Below are positions 49,913-59,685 of a DNA stretch of 64,000 nucleotides, piece by piece. The DNA lies in the NCBI GenBank assembly GCA_037444845.1, contig JBBILQ010000001.1, positions 1 to 64,000 of the forward strand, written 5' to 3'. The notes below the pieces were generated by a model that was not told where the DNA came from, did not search any database, and was given only the letters and a program-made list of their open reading frames with translations. Origin of the DNA: JARYMI01 sp037444845 (lineage in GTDB: Bacteria > Acidobacteriota > Aminicenantia > Aminicenantales > UBA8522). The position numbers and the translations under genes were made by a program. Each line of letters starts with the position of its first letter. Position 1 is the first letter of the stretch.

Positions 49913-51370
49913 ATGATCAAGCCAAAAAGACCGAAGCTCGAGCTTTTGACCAAGTCTTTTATCCAAAAAATCGTCGATGAGGCCTTTCTTCTTCTGGGAA
50001 GGCACGGGGTCTTTGTGGAAAACGAGGCGGCTCTGACTCTCCTTCGAGAAGGAGGAGCGGAAATAAACGAAACCACAAGACGCGTAAGATTAAGCGGTGG
50101 CCTGATTGAGGAGTGCCTTTCTTCCGCTCCCTCCACCATCACACTTTATGATAGGGCAGGCGAGAAGGAGTTTGTCGTCGGAGGGGATCAGGTTCATTTT
50201 GACCCCGGGTCAGCGGCCGTGACGATCCTCGACCATGCCACCGGGGCAGAAAGGAAGGCAGTGACTGATGACCTTGTCAAATTCTCCCGGTTGACCGACT
50301 TGCTCACACATTTCCACTTCCAGAGCACGGGGCTTGTGAGCTCGGACGTGCCGGAAGAAATTGCCGATGTCTATCGCCTTTACATTTGCCTTCAGTATTC
50401 GTCCAAGCCCGTGGTCACCGGGACGTTTCGGGTGGAAGGATTCAAACCCATGTTCGACACGCTCGTGGCCATCAGGGGGAGCGAGGCAAACTTGGCTGAG
50501 AAGCCTTTGGCCATTTTCGACGCCTGCCCCTCCCCTCCCCTCAAATGGAGCAACCTCACAGCCCAGAGCCTCGTTGATTGCTGCCGCGCGGGAATTCCCT
50601 CTGAGCTGATTTCTATGGGCATGACTGGTGCGACTTCGCCAGTGACGATAGCCGGTACGCTGGTCCAGCATGTCGCTGAAAACCTTTCCGGCCTGGTTAT
50701 CGCTCAACTGGCCAAACCCGGCGCTCGTGTTATCTTCGGCGGCTCTCCCTCGAGCTTTGACATGCGGCGCGGCACGACACCCATGGGCGCTATAGAGACG
50801 ATGATGATCGATGTGGCCTATGCCCAGATCGGAAAATTCCTGAACTTGCCGACTCATGCGTACATGGGACTGAGCGACTCCAAGGTCAACGATTTTCAGG
50901 CCGGGTTGGAAACCGGGATAGGCGCTGTGCTGGCTGCCCTTGCCGGCATTAACGTCGTCTCAGGACCCGGGATGCTCAATTTCGAGAGCTCGCAGAGCCT
51001 GGAAAAGCTGGTCATCGATAACGAAACCTGCGGCCTCGCTTATCGGCTTGCCGAGGGCATCTCCCAGCGCGACGAGCCGCTGGCTCTTGAGCTTTTTGAT
51101 TCTCTGGGCAAGGAGATGCAGTTCCTGACTCTCCCCCACACGCGAAAATGGTACCGCCTCGAACATACGTTTCCGGCAGTTACCGACCGCGAGACTTACG
51201 ATGCCTGGGTGGCCATGGGCAAGAAAACAATGGCCGACCGTGCCGCTGAACGCGTCGAACAGCTTTTAAGAGAGAATCCGCCAGCCCTCCCCGATCCAGC
51301 GATCGTCCAGGAGCTTCAGAAGATCATGCTCGTGGAAGCGCGAAAAGCCGGCCTCGAAAGACTCCCCTGA
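49913..51370 (+). CDS. Trimethylamine methyltransferase (MttB) family protein, non-pyrrolysine
   Basis: A 485-residue MttB-superfamily methyltransferase. Characteristic blocks: EEAFLLLGRHGVFVENEAALTLL-type N-terminus, DVYRLYICLQYSSKPVVTG, FDACPSPPLKWSNLTAQSL, MGMTGATSPVTIAGTLVQHVAENL, IFGGSPSSFDMRRGTTPMGAIE and GPGMLNFESSQSLEKLVIDNE. The reading frame is open throughout with no internal TAG, so it lacks the pyrrolysine of archaeal MttB. Non-Pyl members act on quaternary amines such as glycine betaine, proline betaine or carnitine; the substrate here is unknown. 15 nt after the corrinoid gene. Confidence 0.92.
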   Translation: MIKPKRPKLELLTKSFIQKIVDEAFLLLGRHGVFVENEAALTLLREGGAEINETTRRVRLSGGLIEECLSSAPSTITLYDRAGEKEFVVGGDQVHFDPGSAAVTILDHATGAERKAVTDDLVKFSRLTDLLTHFHFQSTGLVSSDVPEEIADVYRLYICLQYSSKPVVTGTFRVEGFKPMFDTLVAIRGSEANLAEKPLAIFDACPSPPLKWSNLTAQSLVDCCRAGIPSELISMGMTGATSPVTIAGTLVQHVAENLSGLVIAQLAKPGARVIFGGSPSSFDMRRGTTPMGAIETMMIDVAYAQIGKFLNLPTHAYMGLSDSKVNDFQAGLETGIGAVLAALAGINVVSGPGMLNFESSQSLEKLVIDNETCGLAYRLAEGISQRDEPLALELFDSLGKEMQFLTLPHTRKWYRLEHTFPAVTDRETYDAWVAMGKKTMADRAAERVEQLLRENPPALPDPAIVQELQKIMLVEARKAGLERLP

Positions 51371-51383
51371 TGTAAAAATTACT

Positions 51384-51410
51384 CAGCCGTCTTCAAGGAT
51401 CGTCCGGCTG
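51384..51410 (+). terminator. Possible terminator of the methyltransferase operon
   Basis: CAGCCG (51384-51389) and CGGCTG (51405-51410) form a 6-bp stem with a 15-nt loop, followed by TTGAATATTTTAT. The short stem and long loop make it weak. Confidence 0.35.
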
Positions 51411-51502
51411 TTGAATATTTTATCTCTATTATGGTAATCATATTTTGAAACTCAACGTGTGAGTTCGAGTCTTTTTGGTCTGACCGGCCTGACGAGGAAC
51501 AG

Positions 51503-54154
51503 ATGAGAATCATGAAGAACAAAAACTTAGTGATTCTATGGCTCCTTGTTGGAATCGGGTTTGTGTTGAGGATATGGGGAACAGCCGGCGTCTACATAAG
51601 AGGCGATGACTATATGCAGATCCACCAGGCAGGCATTGCGTACAATGAGTATGTTGACGCTGACGTTGGCTATCCTGTGTTTTATCAATACGTCGGCGGA
51701 TTTATCCTTAAGGCGTTGAATAAGTTTCTTTACGTGATGGGGGCGATTGAAAAGGGGCACAAAAAAGAATGGAGCTACGATGAAGTCGCCATCATCATGA
51801 GAATTCTTTCCGGTTTTTATGGAGCCATTTCTATTCTGTTGGTTTATCTTATTGCGAAGAAACTTTACGATGAGAAAGCCGCTCTTCTTTCCTCATTCTT
51901 TCTCACGTTCACCTTCTTTCACATTTTGACCGGGCATACGGCCCTTCTGGACAATCAGATGGGCTTTTTTATTCTTCTTGGCTTCCTGTTCATGGTTGGC
52001 ATAGCGAAAGAAGGAAAAACCCATCACTACCTTCTTGCCGGGTTGATGACGGGGTTTGCTATCTCTTCCAAATACAATGCCGTCTTTCTGGTTTTCACAT
52101 TGCTTATCTCTCACATCATCCGCGTGTTTAAGAAAAAGAGGTTCTGGAAAATACTTTTTGATAAAAACATCATCCTTTCAGGACTCCTCCTCATTTTTGG
52201 TTTCTTCCTGGGCAATCCTCCGGCCTGGATGGCGTTTAAAAAGTGGTCCAGTGGCATAGTTCAACTCGGTCGCATCATCCGCCAGCCAGACGCCTGGATG
52301 GTGACGTTTACTTTTTCCAATGTGTGGGATTTTTTGAAATACAACAAATACACGGGGGCAATTCTCAAGATTCACTACTCAATAAAAATCTCGTTGCTTC
52401 TATTGTTATTCTTAGGGCTTTTCATATTGATAAAAAGGCATAAAAAGGAAGACATTCTGCTTCTTTCATTCCCTTTCTTTTATGTCATCTTGGGACTTGG
52501 AATTTATGAGATCATAAGAGAAAGAGATCATTTCGCCCTCATCCCTTTCTATCTCATGATCGCCTCTGTCGCGTTTTTATGGCTCATCGAGGTGACAAAG
52601 AAACGTGTGCCTTCTCGAAAGATTCATTTTCTCATGTTTCTAATCCTGCTTATTCTTGCTTCTTATCCTTCTCTAAAAAACGCGGTGGACATCGCGTCCA
52701 TTTTTCATGAAAGAGATACACTTGAATACGGGGAAGAATGGATTTATGAGAATATTCCGCCGAAGAGCACGAACGTATTCGAGATGTACACGCCCTTCGT
52801 TTATACTCCCATGGAGAAATATCAGTCCATTTTTCCGAACAGATTCCGACTGATGTTCTACTTCATCATGGGAAGATGGCTTAGAGAAAATCCTTTTGAT
52901 TCCTTGAGAAAAGATGGCAGGTTTGTTCACGTATCGAACTTGAACCCCCGGAGGTTTATCGGGATAGAAAAATTTTATGCGAAAGAGCTGAGCTTTTATA
53001 AAAGGATTTTTAGAGAGTTTAAAGTGGTTAAAAAATTTTCACTGAGAGAGGTCGAATCAAAGAGTCCAACCCTATACATCTTTACGACGAAAAGACTTCC
53101 CCTTCGAGAAATCCCCTTGCTCTTTCCCGAACAACTCTCCTTGAATCAAAGGGAAACGGATATCTTTTTTGATGATCCGGGAATTTACGGCAAGAGCAAT
53201 CTTATTTTTGTCCTGGAAGGAAGAGGTGCTGCTGAAAGGAGAATCCTTTCGCGGAAAGGGATCAAAGAGTTCGTTGTTTTCCTTTACGGAAACGGCGGGG
53301 AAGAAGTCAAGATATTGGAGAAAAGGACGACCCTTGGACAATCGGGGTTTGCGTTTGTCCGTCTCCGTCTGCCCAAAAAAACTTATCCCTTCTCAGAACC
53401 CACGTATCGCATTCATATCAAGTCTCTTGCTGACCATCCAGTCCTGGTGAAGGTCCATCACGATCCGCTAAAAATTGGTTACGAGTTCTTCAAGAACGGC
53501 ATGTTTGAAGAAGCGTCCAGGTTTTTTTCAGCAGCGAGAGAAGAAAATCCCGACAACCCAGACGCCTTGTTGTACCTTCGCGAAACACGGACACGAATGG
53601 GAAAGGAAATCGAAAAGCTTTCGGCCAGGGATGCAGATAGAATCCATTCCATTTTCAACCTCCAGAATATGGAGAATTGGATGAAAAGGATGGAAAAGAT
53701 GACGGGAATCGACGTGGAATTTCTCATCGATTCGCTTTCTCTTTACCTCGAGGTTGAGGATCTTTCCGGGGATGATCCCGTTGTCCACGATCCAAAGTTT
53801 TTGAACCGCAAGGCGCTGCTGGCCGCCAAGCCTTCCCGCATCGAACTTCCCTTCTTTCTTCCGCAATCCTATGTGGCGACGATAAAGGCTTCTAACCCGG
53901 AAGGCCCGTTAACCTCCGACCTCAAGATTTTTTCCGCGGGACGCTTCTGGGCCCCAACGAAGGTTGATCGTGGTGGAGATTTATTCTGGTGTATCGAGAT
54001 TCCTTTCCAAAAAGACATGGACACCGCTTCTCTTGACATCGATGTCAAGGATTCTTTTCTCCTCCTCGACAGCATCTGGATAAGGCCGGATATCAGAAAT
54101 TTCTTCGTGGAGAAAAAAGGAGACCTTTCCTTTCTCTCCCCTCACGAGAGGTAA
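51503..54154 (+). CDS. GT-C family membrane glycosyltransferase, first of a pair
   Basis: An 883-residue protein. The N-terminal 400 residues contain about ten membrane segments of an ArnT/PMT-like (GT39/GT83) GT-C fold; the first periplasmic loop has YIRGDDYMQIHQAGI, the acidic motif expected to bind the polyprenyl-phosphate-sugar donor. Residues 420-883 are soluble and beta-rich, with a TPR-like helical pair (YEFFKNGMFEEASRFFSAAREENPDNPDAL). Donor and acceptor unknown. More AT-rich than most of the window. A small palindrome (AACTCA-ACGTG-TGAGTT, 51449-51465) lies upstream. Eight nt separate it from the next gene, which has the same plan. Confidence 0.82.
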   Translation: MRIMKNKNLVILWLLVGIGFVLRIWGTAGVYIRGDDYMQIHQAGIAYNEYVDADVGYPVFYQYVGGFILKALNKFLYVMGAIEKGHKKEWSYDEVAIIMRILSGFYGAISILLVYLIAKKLYDEKAALLSSFFLTFTFFHILTGHTALLDNQMGFFILLGFLFMVGIAKEGKTHHYLLAGLMTGFAISSKYNAVFLVFTLLISHIIRVFKKKRFWKILFDKNIILSGLLLIFGFFLGNPPAWMAFKKWSSGIVQLGRIIRQPDAWMVTFTFSNVWDFLKYNKYTGAILKIHYSIKISLLLLLFLGLFILIKRHKKEDILLLSFPFFYVILGLGIYEIIRERDHFALIPFYLMIASVAFLWLIEVTKKRVPSRKIHFLMFLILLILASYPSLKNAVDIASIFHERDTLEYGEEWIYENIPPKSTNVFEMYTPFVYTPMEKYQSIFPNRFRLMFYFIMGRWLRENPFDSLRKDGRFVHVSNLNPRRFIGIEKFYAKELSFYKRIFREFKVVKKFSLREVESKSPTLYIFTTKRLPLREIPLLFPEQLSLNQRETDIFFDDPGIYGKSNLIFVLEGRGAAERRILSRKGIKEFVVFLYGNGGEEVKILEKRTTLGQSGFAFVRLRLPKKTYPFSEPTYRIHIKSLADHPVLVKVHHDPLKIGYEFFKNGMFEEASRFFSAAREENPDNPDALLYLRETRTRMGKEIEKLSARDADRIHSIFNLQNMENWMKRMEKMTGIDVEFLIDSLSLYLEVEDLSGDDPVVHDPKFLNRKALLAAKPSRIELPFFLPQSYVATIKASNPEGPLTSDLKIFSAGRFWAPTKVDRGGDLFWCIEIPFQKDMDTASLDIDVKDSFLLLDSIWIRPDIRNFFVEKKGDLSFLSPHER

Positions 54155-54161
54155 AAACGGC

Positions 54162-56441
54162 ATGGGGATTTTTTCGCGCGAAACCCGGAAAAGGAGGGAT
54201 CTTTTCATTGTGATTCTTTTGGCCGGGTTTTTCTTGAGGTTCTGGGGATTGTCTTCCGACCTCATGAGAACAGATGATGCCGCCGTTGCTCAAACGATCC
54301 TGGCGGTCTACCACGGTGTTTTTAACGAAGATTCGATCCTCCAGAGCTCGTTTTTTTTCACCTTTTTTCCTGCCCTTGTGATGAAAGGAATCTCCGTTTT
54401 TCTGTCGACGATTTTTTTTCATAAAGAAGCCTCTGTTTATCCCTTCACGTTGAGCCAGACTATTTTCCTCTCAAGAGTCGTCATCGCATTCATGGGATTT
54501 CTGAGCATTCCCGTTCTCTATCTTTCCATGAAGAGGCTGGCCCGGGAACAGACAGCTCTTTTGGGAACATTCCTCTTTTCCATCTCCTTTGTTCACATCT
54601 TCCACAGCCACAGACTTGCCCCCGACATTCCAGCCGCTTTCTTCGTGCTTTTGTGCCTGTATTGTTCCCTGGCCATCTATGAATCTGGAAGATGGCACAA
54701 TTATTTTCTTGCGGGAGTCTTTGCCGGGCTCGCAGCATTGTCGAAGCCCGCTGCGGGTTTAGCCGTGCTTGTCATCGTTTGTGCCCATTTTCTGAGATGG
54801 CAAAGAGGAAAACCGTTGTTCCCAACCGTTTTTAGCCTCAAGCTGTTCCTTGGCGTTTTTTCGTTTCTTCTGGGACTGGTGATGGGCCATTGTGTGTTCA
54901 TTAAAAAATTTCCCTCCTTGACGCGATCGATGTCACTTCTTTTTAGGCTTGAGCCTCAGCCAGAAAATATTTCATTGACGATGAAGCCAGCAGGAATCGT
55001 TGGACAGATGCTTACAACCAAGCATGGCCAGGCATTTGCTCATGTCTTCTCCGTAGAGGGCGCGATTTTTTTCTTTTTGATCGTCTTCGGCGTTGTCATG
55101 ATTTTTTTTCTCAAGAGAAAAAAAGAAACCCTGCTTTTTTTTGCCTTTCCCATCCTCTATCTGGCCGCTATCTCGCTCATCGGCATGCGTTCGCTCAGAG
55201 ACCTTGTATTCCTCTCTCCCTTTTATTCTTCTGTTGCGGCGCTGGGATTATTTTTTCTGGTCGATCGAAGATGGAAGAAACGTGGAAGAACAACCGCTCG
55301 TGCGGTCGTCGCCCTACTGCTCATCGCGATTTTTGGCCGCGCTGTCTGCAACGGATACTTGATCTGGGATGATGATACATCCGAGATTTCTCATAGATGG
55401 ATGCTCAGGAATATGAGCGAAGAAACACGAAACAAAACCTCCCTCTCCGCGGATCTTCAAGAGCATGGGTGCGTCAAGGAGTTCTTTCTCAAAGAAATTG
55501 AATCCAAAAATGCTCCGATAAAGATTTACAGAGGAACAAATATGAAGACGCAGAAAATGCGCCTTCCGCTTCCTGACGTTCCCTATCAGAAAAAGATTCC
55601 GAGAGAGTTTGAGATTCTGGACGGGAGTCCATACGGGAAGGAGACCAAAAGTTTCTGGATTGAAGAAGGGGATAGAATTGAAAGAATATTCATATCCAGA
55701 AAGCCTTTAAGAGGAATTGCTATATTTTTTCTCAGCAATGAATCGGATGGCTCTGTCGCAATAAGGAATTCCGTCCAGAAGAAGACAATCAAGCTGGAAA
55801 AAGGAAAAAACACGCGCATCGTCATGAAGCCTTTTTTGTCCTTTCCCTACCATAAATATCGCTACAGCATAAGGATAGAGGGAAAGAAAGGACTAAGGGG
55901 CTCGTTCGTAAGAGTTGTCCCTGATCAAATCGAAGCGGGACGTCCATTCCCTGACGATGGGTTGGACAAGGAAGCCAGACAGGAAACAAGCATCGACCCC
56001 GATTTTTTTGCCGAATCCAAAAGCATAAAGCTTCAGGCAGAAGACATGGAACAGAAAAGTTCCCAGCTCGTCGAATCTGATTCTTTTTCCGGCGGAAAGG
56101 GAATGATGTTCATGAAAGACGGAGAGGAGGGGCAGCTTTCTTCCTCCCGGTTAATCCTGTATCCAGGAAAATACAGCCTTCAGCTGAACGTGATATTTCT
56201 GGGCGCACAAAAATCAATTCATTCCTCCATTGCCTTTATTCAAGGCAATCGGAAAACGGAATACCGGATATCTCCTGAAAACTCGTCTTTTTCTGAGAAT
56301 ATGGCCAAGATTGACCTTGCCTTCGATATATCCGAGTTGAAACCTTTCTCCATACATATCGCAATCAAAGAAAGGGATACTTTTATCCTTGATTATTTAA
56401 AAATCTCTCCTTCTTTGGATGGGCTCTTTTTGGAAAAATAA
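54162..56441 (+). CDS. GT-C family membrane glycosyltransferase, second of a pair
   Basis: A 759-residue protein built like the preceding one: polytopic N-terminal part (about 11 hydrophobic segments, residues 10-410) and a soluble C-terminal part. The first loop carries DLMRTDDAAVAQTILA, again an acidic pair in the donor-site position. The C-terminal region (about 560-759) looks like one or two beta-sandwich, carbohydrate-binding-like modules (IKLQAEDMEQKSSQLVESD, then LILYPGKYSLQLNVIFLG). Divergent from its partner but likely an old duplication. The two are probably one operon that decorates an exported glycan or protein. AT-rich. The stop abuts the convergent sortilin-like gene. Confidence 0.8.
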   Translation: MGIFSRETRKRRDLFIVILLAGFFLRFWGLSSDLMRTDDAAVAQTILAVYHGVFNEDSILQSSFFFTFFPALVMKGISVFLSTIFFHKEASVYPFTLSQTIFLSRVVIAFMGFLSIPVLYLSMKRLAREQTALLGTFLFSISFVHIFHSHRLAPDIPAAFFVLLCLYCSLAIYESGRWHNYFLAGVFAGLAALSKPAAGLAVLVIVCAHFLRWQRGKPLFPTVFSLKLFLGVFSFLLGLVMGHCVFIKKFPSLTRSMSLLFRLEPQPENISLTMKPAGIVGQMLTTKHGQAFAHVFSVEGAIFFFLIVFGVVMIFFLKRKKETLLFFAFPILYLAAISLIGMRSLRDLVFLSPFYSSVAALGLFFLVDRRWKKRGRTTARAVVALLLIAIFGRAVCNGYLIWDDDTSEISHRWMLRNMSEETRNKTSLSADLQEHGCVKEFFLKEIESKNAPIKIYRGTNMKTQKMRLPLPDVPYQKKIPREFEILDGSPYGKETKSFWIEEGDRIERIFISRKPLRGIAIFFLSNESDGSVAIRNSVQKKTIKLEKGKNTRIVMKPFLSFPYHKYRYSIRIEGKKGLRGSFVRVVPDQIEAGRPFPDDGLDKEARQETSIDPDFFAESKSIKLQAEDMEQKSSQLVESDSFSGGKGMMFMKDGEEGQLSSSRLILYPGKYSLQLNVIFLGAQKSIHSSIAFIQGNRKTEYRISPENSSFSENMAKIDLAFDISELKPFSIHIAIKERDTFILDYLKISPSLDGLFLEK

Positions 56442-59400
56442 CTAAAGCTTGACCTCTGCCGGCGCCTTGATGGGCTTCTGTCCCGATTCCTCAAGCGCCC
56501 TGTTCAGAGCCGGCAGGTCCTCTCGGATGAGCCTGTTGAGTTTTTCGACCAGGGCATCGACTTTCCTGGATATATCTTCGAGCTGCGCGAGGTCTGTCTT
56601 GGTCGGGGCAGAAGGATGACCGGCAATAGATGTCCCCAAGGTTAGAAGCATCTGGTTCAAGGACCCTCCCCGCAGGACATCTTCACGCGTCCGCTGCGCC
56701 GTGATATCGCCGGGAACAATTGCTTTTTCAACAGGATGGAATTTTTCCTCAAAGGTTTTTAAGGCGATGGCCAACGACTCAGGCTGCTTCTCTTCCTTCT
56801 TGAGGTCCTTCATCAGGCCTTCCGCCTCCCTGCGGATATTCGTGGCTGCTGTTATGGATAATCCCATTTTTTTCGAAAGAATCAACAGCTCAGCGATGGC
56901 TTCGTGCTGTTCTTTTATCTCCTCTGTAGATACCTGAAACCTTGGATCGGCCAGGACAGCGGCCTGAGATTTGAATTTCTGGCCGTCCACGTTGAGCTCA
57001 ACCGTGAATTCACCCGGTTCGACGAGCGGCAAGGAGGCAAACCCTATGGCAGGCGGAGTGACTTTGGTCCCATCTTTTGATTTGGGCGCAGTCTGGAGAC
57101 TCCAGTATTCTCTCTGGAGGCCCTCCTGGATGGCCAGGTTGAGCTCAAAAACCGTCTCGCCGTCTTTGTTGAAAATGGTTACCTTAGGCTTTTCCTTGGG
57201 CTTAGCCAGAAGATGAGCGGTGATGGCCATCCCATAGGCTGGGTTTTTCGCGGCAAAAACGGGTTTTGTCCAGGATTCCCGGCGCGAGGACATGTGATAA
57301 GCGAACGTCGGCCGGATGCTAAACATGCGGGCCGGAGCCGAAAGGACTTCTGGGCGCATCTCCTGGAGGAAGGAAATGTCGTCCAGAATCCATATCCCGC
57401 GGCCGTGGGTGCCGATAATCAGGTCATTGTCGCGGGGGTGGATGGCAATATCGTGGACGGCCACGGTCGGGAGGTTGTTCTTCAAGGAAAACCAGGAGGC
57501 GCCGCCGTCGAGAGAGGCAAAAACGCCGAACTCGGTGCCGACAAAGAGGAGATTCTTGTTCTTCACATCCTCGCGGATGACGTTGACCCAGCCGAACGGC
57601 AGGTTGCTCTTGATGGATTTCCAGGTTTTTCCGAAGTCCGTCGTCTTGAAGACGTACGTGCCATAATCATCGTGGCGGTGGCCGTCAAAAGCGGCGTATG
57701 CCGTGCCCGCTTCAAAACGCGAAGCCTCTACCCTGGAACACCAGGTTCCGGTAGGGAGTCCCGGGATGCGGCGGACGACATTTTCCCAGGTTTTGCCGTT
57801 GTCCCGGGTAAGTTGGAGGTTGCCGTCGTCCGTGCCGCACCAGATCACGCCCCTTTCTACGGGAGACTCGGAGATGGCCGTGATTGTGCAGTGGCTTTCC
57901 GCGCCCGTGTTATCGAGAGTGATCGGCCCGCCCGAATCTTTCTGCTTGGCCTGGTCATTGGTCGTCAGGTCTGGGCTGATGATCTCCCAGGAGGATCCCC
58001 TGTCTTGTGTCCTGAAAAGGTAATTTCCGCCGGTGTAGACAGTCGCGGAGTCGTGGGGCGAGATGTGGATGGGCGAGTTCCAATTGAACCGGTAAGGAGG
58101 GTCACTTAGTCCTCCGATCGGTTTTATCATTTTACTCTTACCGATCCGCCAGTCGTAGCGGTAGAGGTTGTTGACCTGCCAGTTGCTGTAAACTGTGTTC
58201 GGGTCATTCGGGTCGGGCTGAGCAAAAAACCCGTCTCCGCCTCCGATGCTCGTCCAGTCGTCGTTGGCGATGCCAGCGCTGTCCGTAGTGGCGCTCGGGC
58301 CGGCCCAGCTGCCGTTGTCCTGAAGCCCGCAGTAGACGTAATACGGTTGCCGCATGTCGTACCCGACCTGGTAGACCTGGGCCAGGTCCATGCTCTGGAC
58401 CGGAAGCCAGCTCTTTCCTCCGTCGTAAGAGATATCGATCCCGCCGTCATTGCCCTCGATGAGATGGAGCGGGTTGGAGGGGTTGATCCAGAGAGCATGG
58501 TGGTCCGGGTGGATGCCAAAACCGATGGACCTGAATTTCTGGCCGCCGTCCGTGGAGACGTGAAGCCCGGTTGAGAGCACGTAGACGACCTTGTCGTTTG
58601 TCGGGTCAACGCGGATATGGCTGTAGTAGAACGGCCGCGTGTTGACCCGCCTATACGTCTGGACGTCACACATCCTTTTCCACGTCTCTCCATGGTCTTC
58701 TGAGCGCCAGATTCCGCCGTCCTTGTGCTCGATGAGAGCATAGACGACCCCGGGAGCGCTCCTGGCCACATCAATTCCAATCCGGCCCATGATGCCCTCG
58801 GGCAGGTCTTTGGTCAGGTGCTTCCAGGTTTCGCCGCCGTCTGTCGTTTTATAAAGGCCGCTTCCCGGGCCGCCAGAGGAAAAATGATAAGGAAGCCGGC
58901 GGTGTTCGTAGGCGGCCGCATAGAGGATGAGGCTGTCGCCGGGGTCCATGGCCAAGTCGGCAAACCCCGTATCGGCGTTGACGTAAAGGACTTTTTTCCA
59001 GGTTTTGCCGCCGTCGATGGTTTTATAAATCCCCCTCTCTTCGTTCGGCCCCCACAAATGGCCCATGGCCGCGACATAGATTATATTGGGATCGCCGGGG
59101 TTAATGATGATGCGGCGGATATGTCGTGTTTCCTTGAGGCCCATATTCTGCCAGGTTTTGCCGCCGTCCACAGATTTGTAAACGCCATCGCCGATGGTGA
59201 CGCTGTTGCGGCAGGTGGCCTCCCCTGTCCCGACCCAGACGATGTCCGGATGAGACGGCGCGATAGTGACGTCGCCGACAGAGACAGTCGCTTCCTTATG
59301 GAACACAGGGCTCCAGGTGACGCCGCTGTTCTCCGACTTCCAGACGCCGCTCGGGCCGATGGCGGCGTATATGATCCACGGCTTCTCCGCGACGGCGTCG

Positions 59401-59573
59401 ATGTCGACTGTTCGGCCTCCCATCACGGCAGGGCCCAAAGCCCTCCAGGAGAATTTTTCGTAGAGCTTTCCGACCTTGTCTGCGCTCTGAGCCTGGACGA
59501 GCAAAGGGAAGAGCGCAAGAGAAACAAGCGGCCAAAGCCATTTTCCGGATAACCCGGCAGACAATCTGGACAT
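56442..59573 (-). CDS. Exported sortilin/VPS10-like beta-propeller protein
   Basis: A 1043-residue exported protein. ATG 59573 follows GAAGGAGG and begins a signal peptide (WLWPLVSLALFPLLVQAQ). Residues about 40-740 consist of repeated Asp-box/BNR blades (GVWKSENSGVTWSPV, GVYKSVDGGKTWQNMG, GIYKTIDGGKTWKKV, GLYKTTDGGETWKHL, and more), as in VPS10/sortilin and two-domain sialidase-like propellers; then a Pro-rich strand region and a C-terminal helical segment of about 150 residues (QHEAIAELLILSKKM, DKVDALVEKLNRLI-like). Often annotated as glycosyl hydrolase, but I see no catalytic signature. Divergent from the M14 genes, with 112 nt between; TATAAT lies on the minus strand at 59616-59611. Confidence 0.87.
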   Translation of the reverse strand: MSRLSAGLSGKWLWPLVSLALFPLLVQAQSADKVGKLYEKFSWRALGPAVMGGRTVDIDAVAEKPWIIYAAIGPSGVWKSENSGVTWSPVFHKEATVSVGDVTIAPSHPDIVWVGTGEATCRNSVTIGDGVYKSVDGGKTWQNMGLKETRHIRRIIINPGDPNIIYVAAMGHLWGPNEERGIYKTIDGGKTWKKVLYVNADTGFADLAMDPGDSLILYAAAYEHRRLPYHFSSGGPGSGLYKTTDGGETWKHLTKDLPEGIMGRIGIDVARSAPGVVYALIEHKDGGIWRSEDHGETWKRMCDVQTYRRVNTRPFYYSHIRVDPTNDKVVYVLSTGLHVSTDGGQKFRSIGFGIHPDHHALWINPSNPLHLIEGNDGGIDISYDGGKSWLPVQSMDLAQVYQVGYDMRQPYYVYCGLQDNGSWAGPSATTDSAGIANDDWTSIGGGDGFFAQPDPNDPNTVYSNWQVNNLYRYDWRIGKSKMIKPIGGLSDPPYRFNWNSPIHISPHDSATVYTGGNYLFRTQDRGSSWEIISPDLTTNDQAKQKDSGGPITLDNTGAESHCTITAISESPVERGVIWCGTDDGNLQLTRDNGKTWENVVRRIPGLPTGTWCSRVEASRFEAGTAYAAFDGHRHDDYGTYVFKTTDFGKTWKSIKSNLPFGWVNVIREDVKNKNLLFVGTEFGVFASLDGGASWFSLKNNLPTVAVHDIAIHPRDNDLIIGTHGRGIWILDDISFLQEMRPEVLSAPARMFSIRPTFAYHMSSRRESWTKPVFAAKNPAYGMAITAHLLAKPKEKPKVTIFNKDGETVFELNLAIQEGLQREYWSLQTAPKSKDGTKVTPPAIGFASLPLVEPGEFTVELNVDGQKFKSQAAVLADPRFQVSTEEIKEQHEAIAELLILSKKMGLSITAATNIRREAEGLMKDLKKEEKQPESLAIALKTFEEKFHPVEKAIVPGDITAQRTREDVLRGGSLNQMLLTLGTSIAGHPSAPTKTDLAQLEDISRKVDALVEKLNRLIREDLPALNRALEESGQKPIKAPAEVKL

Positions 59574-59685
59574 CTTGCCTCCTTCTTTCTTTACATCTTC
59601 AAGGAAATTCATTATAAGATACGTCCTTGATAAAATATAGTTTTCCCTCAGCTTAACATGAAGATTTTGCAGGAAGGAGGATGGA

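Noticed and set aside
49913..51370. Pyrrolysine-encoding MttB
   Set aside because: The frame is uninterrupted from start to stop without an internal TAG, so no pyrrolysine residue is encoded.
57213..59552. Two plus-strand open frames of 298 and 275 codons
   Set aside because: Antisense to the Asp-box propeller repeats, which have a clear signal peptide, ribosome-binding site and motifs on the minus strand.
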